NCBI GenBank assembly: GCA_945861085.1
Contig: OX244046.1
Coordinates: forward strand, 1,860,001-1,924,000
Direction: 5' to 3'
Length of the DNA: 64,000 nucleotides
From: Clostridioides difficile_D
Lineage (GTDB): Bacteria > Bacillota > Clostridia > Peptostreptococcales > Peptostreptococcaceae
The notes beneath the pieces are model-generated. The model was given only the letters and a program-made list of their open reading frames with translations. It did not search any database and was not told the DNA's origin. Shown in pieces: positions 26,780 to 34,863 of the stretch (its first letter is position 1; every line of letters begins with the position of its first letter). The translations under genes were made by a program, and so were the position numbers.

Positions 26780-27061
26780 ATGGCATCAAAACAAACACCG
26801 AGAAACAATTTAGAAAAGTTTTTAAGAATAAGAGTCTTATCACATACAGGTGATAAAATACATATAAAGTTACCTGTAAACTTTGCAAAGAGAATGATTG
26901 AGAATAATGCTTTGGACTTGTTTAATGGAAAAGATGATGTAGTTGATGGTAAAAAGGTGACTGAAATATTAGTAAAAGCATTTGATTATGATTTAACTGG
27001 AGAAGTAGTTCACTTGGAGAGAAAAAATGGAGACATTATTAAAGTTTCAATCGTACAGTAG
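26780..27061 (+). CDS. Small conserved-looking protein, function unknown
   Basis: A 93-residue protein with the segment LRIRVLSHTGDKIHIKLPVNFAKRMI, resembling the short domain found at the N-terminus of some Firmicute envelope-stress and DUF4097-type proteins. The C-terminal half (VKAFDYDLTGEVVHLERKNG) is unassigned. No membrane segment. ATG follows AAAGGAGAGTGATTTAATAGC. A terminator follows, so it is monocistronic. I do not recognise a function. Confidence 0.7.
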   Translation: MASKQTPRNNLEKFLRIRVLSHTGDKIHIKLPVNFAKRMIENNALDLFNGKDDVVDGKKVTEILVKAFDYDLTGEVVHLERKNGDIIKVSIVQ

Positions 27062-27149
27062 AACTAATTTATATGAATTTTATTTTGGAATGGTTACAGA
27101 GAACTGAAGATTAGTAAAAAAGTACATCTTATTATTGAAAATAGTAGAG

Positions 27150-27187
27150 AATACACATTTATAGTTTATAGATGTGTATTTTTTATG
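27150..27187 (+). terminator. Terminator after the 93-residue gene
   Basis: AATACACAT (27150-27158) pairs with ATGTGTATT (ending 27180) and is followed by TTTTTATG. Confidence 0.85.
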
Positions 27188-27262
27188 TGAAAAATTTTAA
27201 TATATAAACTATAAAGATTACAATTTATATGCATTAACATTACAGATACTATCAATTCATGA

Positions 27263-27297
27263 ACAAAAAAGCGGTCAGTCATAAAGACTAATCGCTT
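27263..27297 (-). terminator. Terminator after the DNA-alkylation-repair gene
   Basis: On the minus strand AAGCGATTAGTC (27286-27297) pairs with GACTGACCGCTT (27269-27280), with two wobble pairs, followed by T6. Confidence 0.82.
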
Positions 27298-27379
27298 ATG
27301 GAATTAAATATTAGGTTATAGATAAACTGAATTTTTAATAATATCTAGCATGAATATGTCATTTTATCTTTTAGTATCA

Positions 27380-28204
27380 TTACTTTTTTGCAGTCTGTCT
27401 AGATTTATTAATCGTTCTTAATGCTTTTTTGATAATATACTTTGTTTCCTTAGTATTACTTTCTTTTCCCCATCTTCTACAAAGGTTTTCAACAAAGGTT
27501 GGCTGTGTTTTACTTGCATCATTTAACCAGTTTCCAACGCTGTTTTGAACATATTTAGATGAATCTGATTTCAATGGTTCTAAAATTGATAAAGCCAGTT
27601 TAGGATTTTCTTTTAATTCTTCAATATGTTTACACCAAACCCCTCTAGGTCTTGTAACCTCACATGCAAAACGTCTAATGTATTCATTTTCATTCAATAC
27701 CCATTCTGATAAAATCAAAATGCTTTCCTCTAAATTTTGAATAACAGCAGGTCTAATAGCAACCCAAGCCTCTTCTCTTACATTAAAATGCTTATCTGTT
27801 GCAAAAATTCTAATTTCTTGAAACATTTGACTAAGACTTAAATTTGTATTTTTCCCTATCATAAAAGTTCCCCAGCTACGAACCAAGTCAGATTCATGAT
27901 GTGAGATTATTTGTAAGCATTCCTTATCATTATAATTACTGGCTTGTTTTAAAAGTTCTGCTCCGATAGCTTCACTTATAGTATTGGAAGTTTGTTTTTC
28001 AAGTCTATTGATATGTTCTAAAATAGGATTTAAATATGCTTCTCTACCATTTTGTAGTAATATATATGTAAGTAGTAGTCTTCTATCAATAGCAAACCAT
28101 TCTACTACATTGGCAGTTTCTATTTCTCCATGATTTAATTTTTCTAATATTTCTGATGATATATCATTTGTTGACCTAGCTCCTTTTCGTTTTGTTTCTT
28201 CCAT
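27380..28204 (-). CDS. DNA alkylation repair (AlkD-like HEAT-repeat) protein
   Basis: A 274-residue, all-helical protein of the AlkD/AlkC-type DNA alkylation repair family. The segments EEAWVAIRPAVIQNL, NENEYIRRFACEVTRPRGVW and SDSSKYVQNSVGNWLNDASK match the repeated HEAT-like units and the W/R-D positions that contact DNA. Family members excise N3- or N7-alkylpurines. Start is ATG 28204 after CGAGGAGGTTGATT; a TTG six bases upstream overlaps the site. Monocistronic. Confidence 0.82.
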   Translation of the reverse strand: MEETKRKGARSTNDISSEILEKLNHGEIETANVVEWFAIDRRLLLTYILLQNGREAYLNPILEHINRLEKQTSNTISEAIGAELLKQASNYNDKECLQIISHHESDLVRSWGTFMIGKNTNLSLSQMFQEIRIFATDKHFNVREEAWVAIRPAVIQNLEESILILSEWVLNENEYIRRFACEVTRPRGVWCKHIEELKENPKLALSILEPLKSDSSKYVQNSVGNWLNDASKTQPTFVENLCRRWGKESNTKETKYIIKKALRTINKSRQTAKK

Positions 28205-28330
28205 AATCAACCTCCTCGTAGGATTATAATATTTCTAATGCTTATCATATCATTAAACTGAAATTTGTCATATATACACATAATTTAGCTAAATCCATTT
28301 CCCTACAAAATATGTATCTTTTTAAATTTA

Positions 28331-28525
28331 TTATATTCTTTTAAATTGAATTCTTTCACCTGAACATAAAGTTTCAAATCTGTATGCATCTGTCATCTCA
28401 TAAAAACCAAAAAATATAAAACCATCACGAGAAGTAAATTCATATTGTATATTTTCAATTTTCAATGTATTTTCTATCTCGCTTATTTTTTCGCTATATA
28501 TAATTTCTACCATATAATTTATCAT
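28331..28525 (-). CDS. Hypothetical 64-residue protein
   Basis: A small protein (MINYMVEIIYSEKISEIEN at the start) with alternating charged and aromatic residues and no membrane segment; the C-terminus is CSGERIQFKRI. ATG follows AGGAGGGATTCTACA, a strong ribosome site, which is the main reason to accept the gene. Function unknown. Confidence 0.6.
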   Translation of the reverse strand: MINYMVEIIYSEKISEIENTLKIENIQYEFTSRDGFIFFGFYEMTDAYRFETLCSGERIQFKRI

Positions 28526-28767
28526 TGTAGAATCCCTCCTATTAATATGAAAATATTCAAATATATAATAACATATTTAGATGATATAATAGTATCCAAA
28601 TATAAAATAAACTTATTACATTATTGAATGAGGACTTAGAGTGAAGATATATAAAGTGAATATTGGTTATTATTGATGTTTTTATAAAAGAAATCATATA
28701 TATTGGAATATTCTAGACAGGAATTATTTAATAATAAGAGAATACTATAAAAATTTGAGTATTATAT

Positions 28768-28821
28768 AAAAAATAAGAAGCTATAAATGATGTAAGCATT
28801 ATATATAGCTTCTTATTTTTT
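28768..28821. terminator. Strong bidirectional hairpin terminator
   Basis: AAAAAATAAGAAGCTATA (28768-28785) is the exact reverse complement of 28804-28821, giving an 18-bp stem with T/A runs at both ends. It is the natural terminator for the minus-strand phosphate transporter gene, from which it is now separated by the IS insertion. Confidence 0.85.
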
Positions 28822-28853
28822 ATTGCTTAAGATTACATACAAAAGTAATCACT

Positions 28854-30340
28854 GAGTCTGGAAATATTTATGTGTATTCTTTAAATAAAAATTTATTTTT
28901 TAAGTGATAATTAAACATTTATTTGTAAGGCTATGGCTTTAAAAATCATAGCCTTATTTTGATATTTTTTCCATTTTTGCAAAAATTATTACCCCTTTAA
29001 GAAAATTTCTTAATTTTTTTTGAAATATTTTTTTATTAATTTAGAGTTAAAATTCTTTCTTCAAAATAAATACTTAAATGAGCTAAAATTTGAGTCCAAT
29101 TTCTAATCTTTTGAGTCCATCTTTCAGAAATATCCATAGTTGCTAAGTATAATGATTTGTGCAAAGAATCATCTGAAGGAAAAATAGACTTCGATTTAGT
29201 AACTTTTCTTAATAATCTATTGTAACTTTCCATTGAATTTGTAGTATATATCAATGTTCTTATCTCTTGAGGATATTTAAAGTATGTTGCTAACTCATTC
29301 CAATTGCTTCGCCAACTTCTTAATGCTATCGCATACTGATTGCCCCATTTTTCCTCTAAGAGCGATAGCTCACTTAACGCTACCTCTTCTGTAATCGCAG
29401 CATATACTTTCTTTAAATCTTTTGCAAATTCTTTTCTATTTTTATATGATACATAATTTAAAGTATTTCTAATTTGATGTACAACACATCTTTGTATTTC
29501 AGTATCAGGAAATACTGCTTTAATTGCATCAGAAAACCCAACTAGTCCATCTACAGAAGCTATTAATATATCCTTAACTCCTCTGTTTTTGACATCTGTA
29601 AGTACCTTTAGCCAATACTTTGAACTTTCATTTTCTCCAATCCATATTCCTAAAACCTCCTTTATGCCTTCTAAGTTAATACCTATAGCTATATAGGCTG
29701 CTTTGTTTATTATTCTACCTTCACTTCTAACTTTATAGTGTATAGCATCCATAAATACAATTGGATAAATCATATCAAGAGGTCTGTTTTGCCATTCATG
29801 AGCTAAAGGTAGAACTCTATCAGTAATTTTAGCTATTAGAGAATGAGATATATCAATTCCGTAAATACTTTTAAGGTGGCTTGATATATCTCGAGTGGAC
29901 ATGCCTTTTGAGTACATTCCAATCACTTGGTTCTCTATTCCTGATATATCATTTTCATAATTTCTAATTACCTTTGGTTCAAAATCTCCATTTCGGTCTC
30001 TTGGAATATTTAAAGTTATTTCTCCAAAATCTGATTTAACATTTTTATTTCTATATCCATTTCTAGAGTTTTTAGTATTTTTATTCTTATTATCATATCT
30101 ATCATAACCTAAATGGTCGTCAAGCTCCGCTTCTAACATTTGATGAATTGTACTTGCAAATAAATCTTTTAGCATATCTTGAATATCTGTAGTTGTTTTA
30201 ACATCATATTCTTCAATAAGTTTTTTTAATATTTCGTTTTTGTTAAACATAAAAAGTGTGCACCTTCCTTTATATAGTGATATTTAATATTTTAATTATC
30301 ACCATTTTTTAGAAGAATACACACTTTATTTTAAAGACCC
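28854..30340 (-). mobile_element. IS256-family insertion sequence, copy 1
   Basis: A 1487-bp element flanked by an 8-bp target duplication TAATCACT (28846-28853 and 30341-30348). The ends are imperfect inverted repeats: GAGTCTGGAAATATTTATG at the low-coordinate end and, read from the other end, GGGTCTTTAAAATAAAGTG, both running into TGTGTATTCTT. One transposase gene is inside, followed on its strand by a hairpin (TAAGGCTATG/CATAGCCTTA). The second copy at 56673-58159 has the same length and the same transposase. It inserted at the stop codon of the Na/phosphate cotransporter gene without breaking it. Confidence 0.95.
29036..30250 (-). CDS. IS256-family (Mutator-type) transposase, copy 1
   Basis: A 404-residue DDE transposase. 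The N-terminal region (LEAELDDHLGYDRYD, NSRNGYRNK, IPRDRNGDFEP) and the catalytic part (PIVFMDAIHYKVR, ASVDGLVGFSDAIKAVFP, QRCVVHQIRNTLNYV, TTNSMESYNRLLRK) are the classic IS256/Transposase_mut blocks. The protein is intact and identical to the copy at 56763-57977. ATG follows AAGGAAGGTGCACACTTTTT. Confidence 0.97.
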   Translation of the reverse strand: MFNKNEILKKLIEEYDVKTTTDIQDMLKDLFASTIHQMLEAELDDHLGYDRYDNKNKNTKNSRNGYRNKNVKSDFGEITLNIPRDRNGDFEPKVIRNYENDISGIENQVIGMYSKGMSTRDISSHLKSIYGIDISHSLIAKITDRVLPLAHEWQNRPLDMIYPIVFMDAIHYKVRSEGRIINKAAYIAIGINLEGIKEVLGIWIGENESSKYWLKVLTDVKNRGVKDILIASVDGLVGFSDAIKAVFPDTEIQRCVVHQIRNTLNYVSYKNRKEFAKDLKKVYAAITEEVALSELSLLEEKWGNQYAIALRSWRSNWNELATYFKYPQEIRTLIYTTNSMESYNRLLRKVTKSKSIFPSDDSLHKSLYLATMDISERWTQKIRNWTQILAHLSIYFEERILTLN

Positions 30341-30346
30341 TAATCA

Positions 30347-31966
30347 CTATATTTTTTGTTTAAGTTTTAATACTTGTTTTACTATATTTGTTGAGTGGTC
30401 AGAAATTCTTTCTAAATTAGTAAGCAAGTCAAGATAAAGTACACCAGCATCAATTGTACAACTTCCATTGTTTAATCTAATCATATGTGAATTTCTAAAA
30501 GTTTTTTCTAAGTAATTTACTTCATTTTCTACTTCTAAAACTTTATTTGCTAACTCAAAATCTTTAACATCTAAAACTATTAAAGCATCCTTGAAATTAG
30601 TGACAGTTTTATTGTATATTTCATATATTTCTCTTATTGCACTATCAGAGAAAATAATATTCATTTCCTTAACACTCATGGCCAATTCAGCTATATTTTC
30701 TGCATGGTCAGAAACTCTTTCAATGTCATTTACAGTATTAAAAAGTAAATCTGTTCTAAAACGTTCATCATCTCTAAGAGGTTCTTTAGAAAGTTTTAAT
30801 AAGTAGTTTAATATATCTTTCTGTAATTTATTGACAACTTTTTCTGACTCAAAAGCTTTATTAATATCTTCAGTGTTCTTATTTAAAAATCCTGCAATTG
30901 AATGTTCTAAAGAGTTTGTAGCTTTATGCCCCATTCTTACAACTTCTTGTACAGTATTACCAAGTGCTATAGATGGAGTACTAAACATTCTTTCATCTAA
31001 GTACTTAGTATTATTTATTATTTCTGACTCAGTTTCTTTAATAGGTATAAGTTTATTTGCTAATTTAACTATGTACTTAGAAAATGGTAATAATATTATA
31101 ACATTTGTAAGATTAAATAAAGTATGTGCGTTTGCTATCTGTCTAGCTGTATCAGTTGGGTCAAAATGAGCAACTATAGCTGATATAGGTTTATTTAAAA
31201 CAAGCATAAATATTATCGTACCAATGACATTAAAACTTAAATGCATTACAGCTGCACGTCTAGCATTTCTACTTGCACCAACACTTGATAAAAGTGAAGT
31301 AACACAAGTACCTATATTATCTCCATAAAGGATAGGTAAAGCAGATGATAGAGGAAGTATTCCTTGAGAAGCTAATGCTATTAACATACCCATAGATGCA
31401 CTTGAACTTTGGACAATACCAGTTATAGCAAATCCTGCTAATATACCTAAGATAGGATTTTTACTAAAATATAAAAGTGCATCAGTAAATGCTTTATATT
31501 CAGCAAGTGGAGCTACTGCATCTTTCATAAATTCCATCCCTGTAAATAAGATACCAAAACCTATAAGTATTTCAGATAAATGCTTTGTTTTTTGATTTGA
31601 TGTAAATAAATAGAATATAATACCTACACCTAGAGCAATTGGTGCTATTCCTTCAAGATTAAATGAAACTAATTGAGCAGTAACTGTAGTACCTATATTT
31701 GCTCCCATTATTACACCAATAGCTTGACTTAGATTCATTATACCTGCATTTACAAATCCTACAACCATAACAGTAGTAGCGCTTGAACTTTGTATAATAC
31801 CTGTAACAACTGTACCTACCAGTACCCCCATAACAACATTACTTGTTAAGAGTTCAATGATTTTTTTTAATTTGTTTCCTGCTGATTTTTGTAAACCTTC
31901 TCCCATTAAACTCATTCCATAAAGAAAAAGTCCAAGTCCACCGATAAGGCTAATTACTATATTCAC
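30347..31966 (-). CDS. Na/phosphate cotransporter with PhoU-like tail
   Basis: A 539-residue NptA/PNaS-type transporter. The membrane part (residues 1-300) shows two inverted QSSSATT repeats: GIIQSSSATTVMVVGFVNAG and GIVQSSSASMGMLIALAS, the phosphate/Na binding signature. The last 200 residues are a PhoU-like helical domain (NDIERVSDHAENIAELA and LLTNLERISDHSTNIVKQ). Imports phosphate with sodium. The stop codon (30347-30349) overlaps the target duplication of IS copy 1. A Pho-box-like repeat upstream (32087-32133) suggests induction by phosphate limitation. Confidence 0.92.
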   Translation of the reverse strand: MNIVISLIGGLGLFLYGMSLMGEGLQKSAGNKLKKIIELLTSNVVMGVLVGTVVTGIIQSSSATTVMVVGFVNAGIMNLSQAIGVIMGANIGTTVTAQLVSFNLEGIAPIALGVGIIFYLFTSNQKTKHLSEILIGFGILFTGMEFMKDAVAPLAEYKAFTDALLYFSKNPILGILAGFAITGIVQSSSASMGMLIALASQGILPLSSALPILYGDNIGTCVTSLLSSVGASRNARRAAVMHLSFNVIGTIIFMLVLNKPISAIVAHFDPTDTARQIANAHTLFNLTNVIILLPFSKYIVKLANKLIPIKETESEIINNTKYLDERMFSTPSIALGNTVQEVVRMGHKATNSLEHSIAGFLNKNTEDINKAFESEKVVNKLQKDILNYLLKLSKEPLRDDERFRTDLLFNTVNDIERVSDHAENIAELAMSVKEMNIIFSDSAIREIYEIYNKTVTNFKDALIVLDVKDFELANKVLEVENEVNYLEKTFRNSHMIRLNNGSCTIDAGVLYLDLLTNLERISDHSTNIVKQVLKLKQKI

Positions 31967-32042
31967 GATTTTTCCTCCCTTAAGAAATTAATAAATTTTT
32001 TATCTAAATTATAAACTTTATTAACTAAAATTTATTGTTTCC

Positions 32043-32069
32043 ATAATATAGAATAACAAATTTTGTCAA
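32043..32069 (-). promoter_or_regulatory. Promoter of the Na/phosphate cotransporter
   Basis: On the minus strand a perfect TTGACA (32064-32069) is followed after 15 bases by TATTAT (32043-32048). The short spacer suggests that an activator is needed, which fits the Pho-box repeat just upstream. Confidence 0.55.
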
Positions 32070-32086
32070 TAAAAATATTAATGTTT

Positions 32087-32133
32087 TGTTAAGTATACGT
32101 TAAGAGAATGTTAAATCTTTAAGTTGTTGTTAA
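32087..32133 (-). promoter_or_regulatory. Pho-box-like direct repeats
   Basis: On the minus strand TTAACA (32109-32114), TTAACG (32098-32103) and TTAACA (32087-32092) occur with exact 11-base periodicity, and a further TTAACA lies at 32128-32133. Repeats of TT(A/T/C)ACA every 11 bases are the binding site of PhoP/PhoB in Bacillus-type bacteria. The set ends 18 bases before the -35 of the phosphate transporter promoter. Confidence 0.7.
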
Positions 32134-32275
32134 TTTAAGAAAATTTATGATATATAGTAATTTAAATACTTGAACTTAGATTATTAGTATTTTATGTATA
32201 ATTAATTTAACAAAAAATTAACTATAGTTGTAAAAACTATGTAAAAAAATAGAATCCTTTTTAGAATGATATTTT

Positions 32276-33016
32276 TTAGTTATAAATATTCTTATATTCA
32301 ATTGGTGTAAGGTTGTTGAATTTTTTAAAGACCATGCTATAGTAATTTTGACTGTTGAATCCAACTAGTACGGCAACATCTAAAATAGATAAGTCTTTTT
32401 CTAATAGATATTTTTTGCTTTTTTCAACTCTAACTTTATTGAGAAAATTAGTAAAAGTGTATCCACTTTCTTTTTTAAATAGAGAACAAAAATAACTTTT
32501 ATTAAGTTGCAGGTCATTGCATATATCACTTACTGTTATATCTTCTGAATAGTTTTTATGAATATAATCTATAGTTTTCTTTACATAAAAGCTAAGAGCT
32601 GGCCTATGTTTCATTTTATCATGACATATTTCTGATAAAAGATTGGATATATAATCTAAACAAGATAAGGGTTTAAGTGGTATATTGGCAAACTCTACAT
32701 CACTATTGATGCATGATTTAAAAGGTCCTACAATGAAGTAACCACTAGAAACGTCAAACTTATGTATAGGCATAACTAAAAAATGTATATCATCATAAAA
32801 ACTTAACATTATATAGGATAGATTTTTATTAGATATAAAATCCGTACTATTTATATTGTTAAATATATTTAAACTTGAAAAATATATTTCTAAAGTAGGG
32901 TTATATCCAATACTGCAAATCTCTTTTAAATCCTTACTAAATGCTTTTGTTGGAATATTACAACAGTCAAAAAAATCATTGATGATGAGTTCCATATCAT
33001 CTTTAAAATCTTTCAA
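32276..33016 (-). CDS. AraC-family regulator, divergent from the nitrogenase-like operon
   Basis: A 246-residue regulator with a C-terminal AraC domain: VSDICNDLQLNKSYFCSLFK and ILDVAVLVGFNSQNYYSMVF, ending LTPIEYKNIYN. The first 130 residues are a sensing domain with a PocR-like look (KDLKEICSIGY, HFLVMPIHKFDVSSGYFIVG), which binds small organic ligands in relatives. ATG at 33016 follows AGGTGATTTTTTG. It is transcribed away from the NifH-like gene across a 150-base shared promoter region and is the natural candidate for a substrate-responsive regulator of that operon. Confidence 0.82.
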   Translation of the reverse strand: MKDFKDDMELIINDFFDCCNIPTKAFSKDLKEICSIGYNPTLEIYFSSLNIFNNINSTDFISNKNLSYIMLSFYDDIHFLVMPIHKFDVSSGYFIVGPFKSCINSDVEFANIPLKPLSCLDYISNLLSEICHDKMKHRPALSFYVKKTIDYIHKNYSEDITVSDICNDLQLNKSYFCSLFKKESGYTFTNFLNKVRVEKSKKYLLEKDLSILDVAVLVGFNSQNYYSMVFKKFNNLTPIEYKNIYN

Positions 33017-33110
33017 AAAATCACCTCATTTAAATTTATACAAATATTTTTATAAAAAAACAAATATAGTTAAGAATTAAAAAAATATATCAATTAAAAT
33101 AGTTATTGCG

Positions 33111-33127
33111 AATGATAATTAATTTCG
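33111..33127 (+). promoter_or_regulatory. Fur-box-like site before the nitrogenase-like operon
   Basis: TGATAAT-T-AATTTCG (33113-33127) has one perfect and one weak half of the 7-1-7 Fur box (TGATAAT-N-ATTATCA). It lies just before AT-rich -10-like sequence, 38-52 bases before the NifH-like start codon. A second, better Fur box lies before feoA in this window, which supports Fur control in the organism. Confidence 0.55.
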
Positions 33128-33164
33128 TTAAATAATATTATGATGTAAGAGAGGTAGAAAGTCA

Positions 33165-33914
33165 ATGAAAAAAATAGCTATTTATGGGAAAGGAGGAATT
33201 GGAAAATCAACAACAACATCCAATTTATCAGCATCACTTTCTCATTTAGGATATAAGGTAATGCAGATAGGATGTGACCCAAAATCTGATTCCACAAAAA
33301 ATTTGATGAAAGGTAAATTTATACCAACAGTTCTTGATGTAATGAAAGAAAAAAAAGAAGAACTAAAACTTGAAGATATAGTGTTTGAAGGTTATGGAGG
33401 AGTATTATGTATAGAAGCTGGAGGACCAACTCCGGGTGTAGGATGTGCAGGGAGAGGTATAATAGCAGCTTTTGAAAAATTAGAAGAATTAAAAGCATTT
33501 GAAATATATAACCCAGATGTAGTAATTTATGATGTTCTGGGAGATGTTGTTTGTGGAGGTTTTTCAATGCCAATAAGAAATGGATTTGCAAATGAAGTGT
33601 ACATAGTAACTTCTGGAGAAATGATGTCAATGTATGCTGCAAGTAATATATCTTTAGCTGTAGAACAGTTTAAAAATAGAGGATATGCTTCTTTAAAAGG
33701 TCTTATATTAAATGCTAAAAACGTTGAAAATGAAATTGAACTAGTTGGAAAATTGGCTGATGAAATAAAAAGTGAGGTTTTTCATTATATACCAAGGAAT
33801 AAAATTGTACAACAGTCTGAGAATAATGGAAGAACTGTTATAGAAGAAGATAAAGACAATGAAATGTCAGAGGTATATATAGAGCTTGCAAATAAAATTA
33901 TGCAAAATAGCTAA
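33165..33914 (+). CDS. NifH-like Fe protein (nitrogenase-like reductase component)
   Basis: An ATP-dependent electron donor of the NifH/BchL/CfbC family. It has the P-loop GKGGIGKST (8-16), IGCDPKSDST (35-44), the first cluster cysteine in GVGCAGRG (C94) and the second in DVLGDVVCGGF (C130), both essential for the [4Fe-4S] cluster bridging the dimer. At 249 residues it is shorter than NifH (about 270-296) because the C-terminus is reduced. It donates electrons presumably to the NifD/K-like pair encoded 2.8 kb downstream. ATG follows GAGAGGTAGAAAGTCA. First gene of a six-gene unit; 42 bases to the binding protein. Confidence 0.93.
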   Translation: MKKIAIYGKGGIGKSTTTSNLSASLSHLGYKVMQIGCDPKSDSTKNLMKGKFIPTVLDVMKEKKEELKLEDIVFEGYGGVLCIEAGGPTPGVGCAGRGIIAAFEKLEELKAFEIYNPDVVIYDVLGDVVCGGFSMPIRNGFANEVYIVTSGEMMSMYAASNISLAVEQFKNRGYASLKGLILNAKNVENEIELVGKLADEIKSEVFHYIPRNKIVQQSENNGRTVIEEDKDNEMSEVYIELANKIMQNS

Positions 33915-33956
33915 AAAATGTATGTTTAAAATTAAGTTTATTATGGAGGAAATTTT

Positions 33957-34847
33957 ATGAAATTAAAAAAATTATGCTCAGTATTTTTACTTAGCGCATT
34001 AATATTAACAGGATGCTCAAAACCATCAGATAGTGAAGTTAAGGAGACAAATAATAACGTAAATGTTGTTTCAGCTACAGTGGCAGCAACACAAGTATTA
34101 GATAGGTTGGATGCTACATTGGTAGGAATACCAACAACTAAATCTGATTTACCTGAAAAATATAAAAGTTTACCAGAAGTAGGACAGGCAATGAATCCAG
34201 ATTTAGAGATTGTAGCATCTCTAAAACCAGATGTATTTATAGTTGATAGTATGTTTAAAGAAAATGTTGAAAAAAGCATGAAAGAATATAACTTAGATAC
34301 TTTTTATTTTGAAACTGGTACATATACAAAATTCCTTAAAAGTATAGAAAATTTAGGTAAAAAAATAAATAAACAGAGTGAAGCAAAAAAACTTATAGAT
34401 GAGTTACAGGGAGTAGAAAAATCTGTAGTAGAAAAATCGAAAAAACAAGTTAAAAAACCAAAAGTAGCAATCTTATTTGGTGGAGGAAATAATTTTATGC
34501 TAGCTACTAAAAGTTCATATCTTGGAGACTTAGTAAAAACAGTAGGTGCTGAAAATATAGCTGATAACCTAACAGATAATGTAGAGTCAGATTATATACA
34601 ATTTAGTTTAGAACAAATTTTAAAAGAAAATCCAGATTATATACTTAGATTTGCACATGGAAATATTGAAGAGACTAAAAAAGCATTTGATGCTTCTTTT
34701 GATAAAAACCCTGTATGGGCTACATTAGATGCAGTAAAAAATGGGAAAGTTATAGATTTAGATTCAAGTATATTTAATGTATCTGCAAATATACATGTTA
34801 AAGATTCAATAAATAAATTGGGAGATATCTTGTATGGAGATAAATAA
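33957..34847 (+). CDS. IsdE-like heme-type ABC substrate-binding lipoprotein
   Basis: A 296-residue binding protein of the FecB/BtuF fold with a lipoprotein signal ending in LTGC (Cys20). It closely resembles staphylococcal IsdE: VGIPTTKSDLPEKY, EVGQAMNPDLEIVASLKPD, SYLGDLVKTVGAENIAD and YILRFAHGNIEE. The residues that bind heme iron in IsdE (Met and His) align with Met79 and His234 here. It should bring heme or a related metal chelate to the permease encoded next. ATG follows ATGGAGGAAATTTT. Lies between the NifH-like gene and the permease genes, so transport and reduction appear to be one system. Confidence 0.88.
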   Translation: MKLKKLCSVFLLSALILTGCSKPSDSEVKETNNNVNVVSATVAATQVLDRLDATLVGIPTTKSDLPEKYKSLPEVGQAMNPDLEIVASLKPDVFIVDSMFKENVEKSMKEYNLDTFYFETGTYTKFLKSIENLGKKINKQSEAKKLIDELQGVEKSVVEKSKKQVKKPKVAILFGGGNNFMLATKSSYLGDLVKTVGAENIADNLTDNVESDYIQFSLEQILKENPDYILRFAHGNIEETKKAFDASFDKNPVWATLDAVKNGKVIDLDSSIFNVSANIHVKDSINKLGDILYGDK

Positions 34848-34863
34848 ATTTTAGGTGAATAAT

